From Chryseolinea soli (lineage in GTDB: Bacteria; Bacteroidota; Bacteroidia; Cytophagales; Cyclobacteriaceae), in NCBI RefSeq assembly GCF_003589925.1, contig NZ_CP032382.1, positions 3,968,001 to 4,032,000 of the forward strand: a stretch of DNA of 64,000 bases. Direction: 5' to 3'. Shown piece by piece: positions 59,827 through 64,000 of the stretch. Below the pieces are notes generated by a model that worked only from the letters and a program-made list of their open reading frames with translations, ran no database searches and was not told the origin of the DNA. A program made the translations under genes and the position numbers. Positions within the stretch are counted from its first letter, which is position 1, and every line of letters begins with the position of its first letter.

Positions 59827-61332
59827 ATGCAACCGATCCTAACCGCCTCACAGATCAAGGCCTTGGATGCCTATACCATTGCGCACGAACCCATCGTTTC
59901 CATCGATTTGATGGAGCGTGCCTGCCGCGCTTTTGTGGCGTGGTTCACCGAGCGCTTCAACAACAGCTTCACCGTGGGCATCGTCTGCGGCACCGGCAAC
60001 AACGGTGGCGATGGCCTGGGCATCGCGCGCCTGTTGAAGGAATGGGGCTACCCCGTGCGCGTCTGGTTGGTAAAGGGCGGTGCTCCCGAATCCATTGACT
60101 ACAAAATCAACCTCGACCGGCTAAAGCATTTGGGTGGCGTGCAGATCGATGAGATCACCGCGGCGCCGGAATGTTCTATCTTTTCTGATGAAGACTTCCT
60201 GATCGATGCGCTATTCGGTACAGGCCTGTCGCGTCCCGTCGAGGGCATCTACGCCAAGGTCATCGCCTGCATGAACACCGCCAGGGGAACACGCGTAGCC
60301 GTTGACCTCCCCTCGGGCTTCATGGCCGACGAGCCTACCACCGGCCCTTCCGTGGAAGCGCGCTATACCGTTTCATTCCAACTGCCCAAGCTGGCGTTTT
60401 TCTTCCCGTCGTCGTTCCAGTACGTTGGCGAGTGGGCCGTGGTGGACATTGGTTTAAACAAGGCGTTCATCCGCCAGGCGCTGACGTCCCATTTCTTTAT
60501 GGACCGTAACACCGCACGCAGCCTGCTGAGACGGCGCTCGAAGTTCGATCACAAGGGCAGTTATGGTCATGCCCTGCTCGTGGCCGGCTCGCTGGGAAAA
60601 ATGGGTGCTGCGGTTTTGTCGGCGCGCGCCACGCTTCGTTCGGGGGTGGGGTTGCTCACGGTGCACACGCCCCAGGCGGGGATCTCCATTGTTCAGACGG
60701 CCGTTCCCGAGGCCATGCTCAGCATCGACGGGCACGCGTCTGTGTTCGCCGGCGAAGTGCAGCCCGAACGTTACACCACCATCGGCATAGGCCCTGGGTT
60801 GGGCAAGGCGCCCGAAACGGTGAAGGCTTTCCACAAATTGTTGGAAAATTTTCCACACCCCATGGTCATCGACGCCGATGCGCTGAACATACTCGGCGAA
60901 AATCGCGAACTGCTTCACCTCGTTCCGAAGGGAAGCATCCTCACCCCACATCCTAAAGAATTCGAACGCCTGGTAGGCCCCTGGCAAAATGATTTCGAGC
61001 GATTGGAGAAGCAAAAACAGCTGGCGGGGCAGTTGCAATCGGTTGTGGTGCTCAAGGGGGCGTACACTTCCATCGCCGCACCCGACGGAAAAGTATATTT
61101 TAATCCCACAGGTAATCCCGGAATGGCGACCGGTGGTAGCGGAGATGTGCTCACTGGTATATTAACCGGGCTTTTGGCGCAGCGGTATGATACTTTAGAG
61201 GGAGCGTTGCTCGGCGTGTACCTGCATGGTTTTGCAGGTGACCTGGGCGCGTGGGAGAAGGGCATGGACAGCCTCATTGCCAGCGACATTGTCGAATTTC
61301 TCAGTGGGGCGTTCGCGCGATTGGGGGGATAA
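59827..61332 (+). CDS. nnr: Bifunctional NAD(P)H-hydrate epimerase / ADP-dependent dehydratase
   Basis: The 501-residue protein joins the YjeF_N epimerase (about 1-220, with GIVCGTGNNGGDGLGIARLL, the ligand loop) to the C-terminal ribokinase-like dehydratase (about 225-500, with IDADALNILGENREL and MATGGSGDVLTGILTG). It restores damaged NAD(P)H hydrates. It lies directly behind nuoD (11 bases) and so is co-transcribed with complex I genes; repair of the substrate of complex I is a natural link, though this is inference. The full length matches the fused type. Confidence 0.95.
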   Translation: MQPILTASQIKALDAYTIAHEPIVSIDLMERACRAFVAWFTERFNNSFTVGIVCGTGNNGGDGLGIARLLKEWGYPVRVWLVKGGAPESIDYKINLDRLKHLGGVQIDEITAAPECSIFSDEDFLIDALFGTGLSRPVEGIYAKVIACMNTARGTRVAVDLPSGFMADEPTTGPSVEARYTVSFQLPKLAFFFPSSFQYVGEWAVVDIGLNKAFIRQALTSHFFMDRNTARSLLRRRSKFDHKGSYGHALLVAGSLGKMGAAVLSARATLRSGVGLLTVHTPQAGISIVQTAVPEAMLSIDGHASVFAGEVQPERYTTIGIGPGLGKAPETVKAFHKLLENFPHPMVIDADALNILGENRELLHLVPKGSILTPHPKEFERLVGPWQNDFERLEKQKQLAGQLQSVVVLKGAYTSIAAPDGKVYFNPTGNPGMATGGSGDVLTGILTGLLAQRYDTLEGALLGVYLHGFAGDLGAWEKGMDSLIASDIVEFLSGAFARLGG

Positions 61333-61435
61333 ACCGCGAAGTCGCAGAGGATGCTGTGTTTGTCGTCAAAGAAAAGTTTCGACAAAAGCCCTTTGCGCCT
61401 TTCCCTGCGCCTCAGCGTCTTTGCGGTTTTAGAAA
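61331..61435. repeat. Palindromic intergenic repeat, degenerate member
   Basis: AAACCGCGAAGTCGCAGAGG at the left end is mirrored by CCTCAGCGTCTTTGCGGTTT at about 61411-61432 with four mismatches in 19. It has the same AACCGC.AAG core as the element at 645-723, and it likely ends the nuo-nnr transcript. Confidence 0.6.
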
Positions 61436-61530
61436 ATCGTTTGCAAAACTTTTTTATCGCAGAATTTAAACTTTTCCCCACCCTTCTGCATCTAAAGCAT
61501 AATAAACCGAAGATCGTCCCGTTGCGCGGG

Positions 61531-61538
61531 TAACTTTG
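61531..61538 (+). promoter_or_regulatory. Candidate -7 box of the T9SS-domain gene
   Basis: TAACTTTG is an exact TAnnTTTG box, about 40 bases before the ATG at 61579. No TTTG is seen at the expected -33 position. Confidence 0.4.
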
Positions 61539-61578
61539 GTCCGAAAATTGTCGTATACATAAGAAATAAATAAAGCAA

Positions 61579-61938
61579 ATGCGCGTTTTTACCGCCTTCA
61601 TCGTACTCTCCCTGCTGGTGGGCTCCTTTTTTGGGCATGCCCAAGCCAGTTTCGATGGCGGTCCCGTCCAGGAACGCCAGGAAATTGCCAAAAACATCCA
61701 GATCTTTCCCAATCCGGCAATGGACTACGTCCACGTGCGGTTGGAAAATGTGAATTTCAACGAAGTAAAGGTTAGTCTTCACAATATCATCGGCAACCAA
61801 ATGCCGTTCGAGTCCGAATTGATCGACGAACACGAGATCCGGATCAAAGTGAAAGATCTTGATACCGGCTACTACCTGCTGGCGTTGAAAGATGATCACG
61901 CCAAATTGCAAGGCACGTATAAATTCCTGAAACGCTAA
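61579..61938 (+). CDS. Minimal exported protein with T9SS type A-like C-terminal domain
   Basis: The 119-residue protein has a signal peptide (to about residue 23, SFFGHAQ), a short linker and then a domain of about 80 residues: IQIFPNPAMDYVHVRLEN, then KVSLHNIIGNQM and IKVKDLDTGYYLLALKD, ending in GTYKFLKR. This is the Por-secretion/T9SS type A sorting domain pattern, here without any cargo domain. It could be secreted by itself, or it could be a structural relative of the sorting domain. It is convergent with threonine aldolase, with a weak hairpin between. Confidence 0.85.
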   Translation: MRVFTAFIVLSLLVGSFFGHAQASFDGGPVQERQEIAKNIQIFPNPAMDYVHVRLENVNFNEVKVSLHNIIGNQMPFESELIDEHEIRIKVKDLDTGYYLLALKDDHAKLQGTYKFLKR

Positions 61939-61961
61939 GCAACTGAAGTAAACCGGTCCGG

Positions 61962-62987
61962 CTACTTCAACAATTCCCGTAATTTTTTACCAAAGCTCCG
62001 AACGTCTGCCTCCGTGGTATCGAAGGAGCACATCAATCGTGCTTCCGATAATTTGTCATTCCACACATAGAAGAAATGCTCTTCTTGCAGCGCGGGGATG
62101 ATCTCCTGGGGAAGGATCACAAAGATGCCGTTGGCGTCTACCTTCTGGGTGATCTTTGCTTTTGGCGATTGACGTATTTCGGCCTCCAACAATTTAGCCA
62201 TGCCGTTGGAGTGACTGGCATTCCGGCGCCACAGATCATTCGTGAGCAGCGCGTCGAATTGTGCGCTGATGAAGCGCATCTTCGAGTGCAGTTGCATGCC
62301 TTGCTTGCGGATGTATTTAAAATTCTTAGCCAATTCCGTGTTGAAGAACACTACGGCCTCACCGAACATCATCCCGTTTTTTGTTCCTCCAAACGAAAGC
62401 ACGTCCACCCCGGCATCGCGGGTAAACGCCCTGAACTCGGCTTGCAGGCTCACGGCGGCGTTGGAGATGCGCGAGCCATCCATGTGGAAAAGCAGATTGT
62501 GTTTTTTTGCTACTGCCGATATCGCTTTCAGCTCGTCGATGGAATAGACGGTGCCATATTCCGTGGTTTGCGAAATGGAAATGACGCGCACCTGCGGATG
62601 GTGCTGGTCGTCGACGCGTTGGATCTTTTCTTCGATCTCGTGCGGATAGATCTTGCCATCCCGGGTGGGGATGGTCACCAGCTTGCAGCCCGTGAACCGT
62701 TCCGGTGCGGTGGACTCGTCCACGTTGATGTGGGCGAGGTCGGAGCAGATGATCGAATCGAACGAGCGTGTCATGGCGCTTAGCCCCAGCACGTTGGCGC
62801 CGGTGCCGTTGTAGGCAAAGAACACCTCGATATCTTCGCCCAGTAACGTCTTGAATTTTTTGGTGGCCTCCGCCGTGAGCGGGTCGGCGCCATACGATCC
62901 CACATGACCGGGGTTGGCGCGTTGCAAGGCGTCCATAATTTCCGGGTGAACGCCCGAATAGTTGTCGCTGGCGAAAGTAGGGTTCAT
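61962..62987 (-). CDS. Low-specificity threonine aldolase family (PLP-dependent)
   Basis: The 341-residue protein is a fold-type I PLP enzyme. It has the substrate-loop opening FASDNYSGVHPEIMDAL, the Asp170 that binds the pyridine nitrogen in HMDGSRISNAA, and the Schiff-base Lys203 in SFGGTKNGMMFG. The expected reaction is cleavage of threonine/allo-threonine to glycine and acetaldehyde. The length is typical. It lies 29 bases after asnS on the same strand and could share its transcript. Confidence 0.93.
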   Translation of the reverse strand: MNPTFASDNYSGVHPEIMDALQRANPGHVGSYGADPLTAEATKKFKTLLGEDIEVFFAYNGTGANVLGLSAMTRSFDSIICSDLAHINVDESTAPERFTGCKLVTIPTRDGKIYPHEIEEKIQRVDDQHHPQVRVISISQTTEYGTVYSIDELKAISAVAKKHNLLFHMDGSRISNAAVSLQAEFRAFTRDAGVDVLSFGGTKNGMMFGEAVVFFNTELAKNFKYIRKQGMQLHSKMRFISAQFDALLTNDLWRRNASHSNGMAKLLEAEIRQSPKAKITQKVDANGIFVILPQEIIPALQEEHFFYVWNDKLSEARLMCSFDTTEADVRSFGKKLRELLK

Positions 62988-63016
62988 GTGTTCCTAGGGA
63001 TTGCGTTCCAGAAAAA

Positions 63017-64000
63017 TTAAAATTCAGCGTTGCCGGGGTAGCGCGGGAAGGGGATCACGTCGCGGATGTTGGTCATGCCCGTCACAAACAGGATAAGGCG
63101 CTCGAAGCCCAACCCAAATCCGCTGTGGGGTGCCGAACCATATTTGCGCAACTCCAGGTACCACCACAAGTCTTTTTCGGGCAACCCCAATTCGTTCACG
63201 CGTTTTACCAGCCGGTCGTAGCGCTCTTCGCGTTGCGAGCCGCCGATGATCTCGCCAATGCCGGGGAACAAAACGTCCATGGCCGCAACGGTCTTGCCGT
63301 CCTCGTTCTGGCGCATGTAGAACGATTTGATGTTAGCCGGGTAGTTGTAAAGAATGACGGGCTTTTTGAAATGTTTCTCCACCAGGTAGCGCTCGTGCTC
63401 CGACTGGAGGTCGGTGCCCCATTCGTCGATGAGAAATTGAAATTTCTTTTTCTTGTTGGGGTTACTGTTGCGCAGGATGTCGATGGCCTCGGTGTAGGAT
63501 AACCGTTGGAAATCGTTTTCCGCCACAAATTTCAGACGATCGATCAGCGTCAGTTCGCTGCGTTGTTCCTGAGGTTTGGCCTGGTCTTCTTCCAGGGCGC
63601 GTTTGTTCAGGAACTCCAGGTCTTCGGCGCAGTGGTCCAGCGCATAGCGCGTCAGGAATTGGAGGAAGTCCTGGGCCAGTTGCATGTTGTCCTGGATGTC
63701 GTAGAACGCCATTTCGGGTTCGATCATCCAGAACTCGGCCAGGTGGCGTGTGGTGTTGGAGTTCTCGGCGCGGAACGTAGGGCCGAAGGTGTAGATCTCA
63801 CCCAAGGCCAGCGCATAGGTCTCGCCTTCCAGCTGGCCGGAAACCGTGAGGTTGGTTTCGCGTCCAAAGAAATCTTCTTTATAGTCGATGTGGCCCTTGT
63901 CGTCCAACGGGGGCTTGGCCGGGTCCAGGGTGGTGACGCGGAACATGGCGCCGGCGCCTTCGGCATCCGAACCGGTAATGACCGGGGTATGGATATAGTA
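63017..64000 (-). CDS. asnS: Asparaginyl-tRNA synthetase, C-terminal part
   Basis: The frame is open to the window edge, so the N-terminal anticodon-binding domain is missing; 327 residues are visible. They cover the class II core: [20 protein letters not shown] with motif-2-like [21 protein letters not shown], and motif 3 [16 protein letters not shown]. The end, [17 protein letters not shown], is typical of AsnRS rather than AspRS. It attaches Asn to tRNA-Asn in the cytoplasm. Confidence 0.97.
   Translation of the reverse strand, partial: YYIHTPVITGSDAEGAGAMFRVTTLDPAKPPLDDKGHIDYKEDFFGRETNLTVSGQLEGETYALALGEIYTFGPTFRAENSNTTRHLAEFWMIEPEMAFYDIQDNMQLAQDFLQFLTRYALDHCAEDLEFLNKRALEEDQAKPQEQRSELTLIDRLKFVAENDFQRLSYTEAIDILRNSNPNKKKKFQFLIDEWGTDLQSEHERYLVEKHFKKPVILYNYPANIKSFYMRQNEDGKTVAAMDVLFPGIGEIIGGSQREERYDRLVKRVNELGLPEKDLWWYLELRKYGSAPHSGFGLGFERLILFVTGMTNIRDVIPFPRYPGNAEF

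Overview
The window reads as a Bacteroidota chromosome, most likely Cytophagales (Chryseolinea/Ohtaekwangia-like). The support is a SusC/SusD pair, a protein that is little more than a type IX secretion C-terminal domain, LytTR two-component genes, MacB/FtsX-type permeases, and several promoters of the Bacteroidota TTTG-N18-TAnnTTTG type. No rRNA, tRNA or CRISPR array was recognised. Both ends cut genes: an amidohydrolase on the left and asnS on the right.

Layout. 0-5.2 kb: amidohydrolase tail, a LytTR regulator/histidine kinase pair, a VOC protein, a DUF1761 protein, a zinc metallopeptidase and a conserved CxxC protein. 5.2-24.4 kb: a nutrient-acquisition block with susC-susD followed by two tandem giant FG-GAP/ASPIC proteins, two cupin-AraC regulators, an MFS transporter, a NagB-type deaminase, a Gfo/Idh/MocA oxidoreductase, a Rieske oxygenase and a PfkB kinase. 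24.4-29.6 kb: two YD-like lipoproteins, an alpha/beta hydrolase, a third AraC regulator, and two long hairpins built from a 7-base unit. 29.6-42.7 kb: a visibly AT-richer accessory stretch. It holds a four-gene orphan envelope operon, a membrane protein/kinase/NarL-type regulator cassette, a trypsin-nuclease fusion, an S1/P1 nuclease, a membrane protein and a second DRGH nuclease. 42.9-47.1 kb: a MacB-like permease and a PAS histidine kinase.

47.4-54.1 kb is the most striking system. Five genes overlap head to tail: a helical protein, a MoxR AAA+ ATPase, a 248-residue protein, a vWA plus beta-propeller-like protein with a degenerate metal site, and a TPR-containing protein. The layout matches the MoxR-vWA-beta-propeller (bpX) ternary systems that have been proposed to act in biological conflict. 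No known toxin lies inside the operon. The protease-nuclease cluster 5-10 kb upstream is a candidate partner.

54.1-64 kb: a SnoaL-like protein, a small membrane protein, a DUF2314 lipoprotein bracketed by two direct copies of a roughly 195-base structured element, nuoABCD, the NAD(P)H-hydrate repair enzyme, a minimal T9SS-domain protein, threonine aldolase and asnS. Every difference between the two element copies within the paired regions swaps a G-C pair for a G.U pair when read on the + strand. That points to a transcribed structured RNA, and it is the strongest candidate here for something undescribed.
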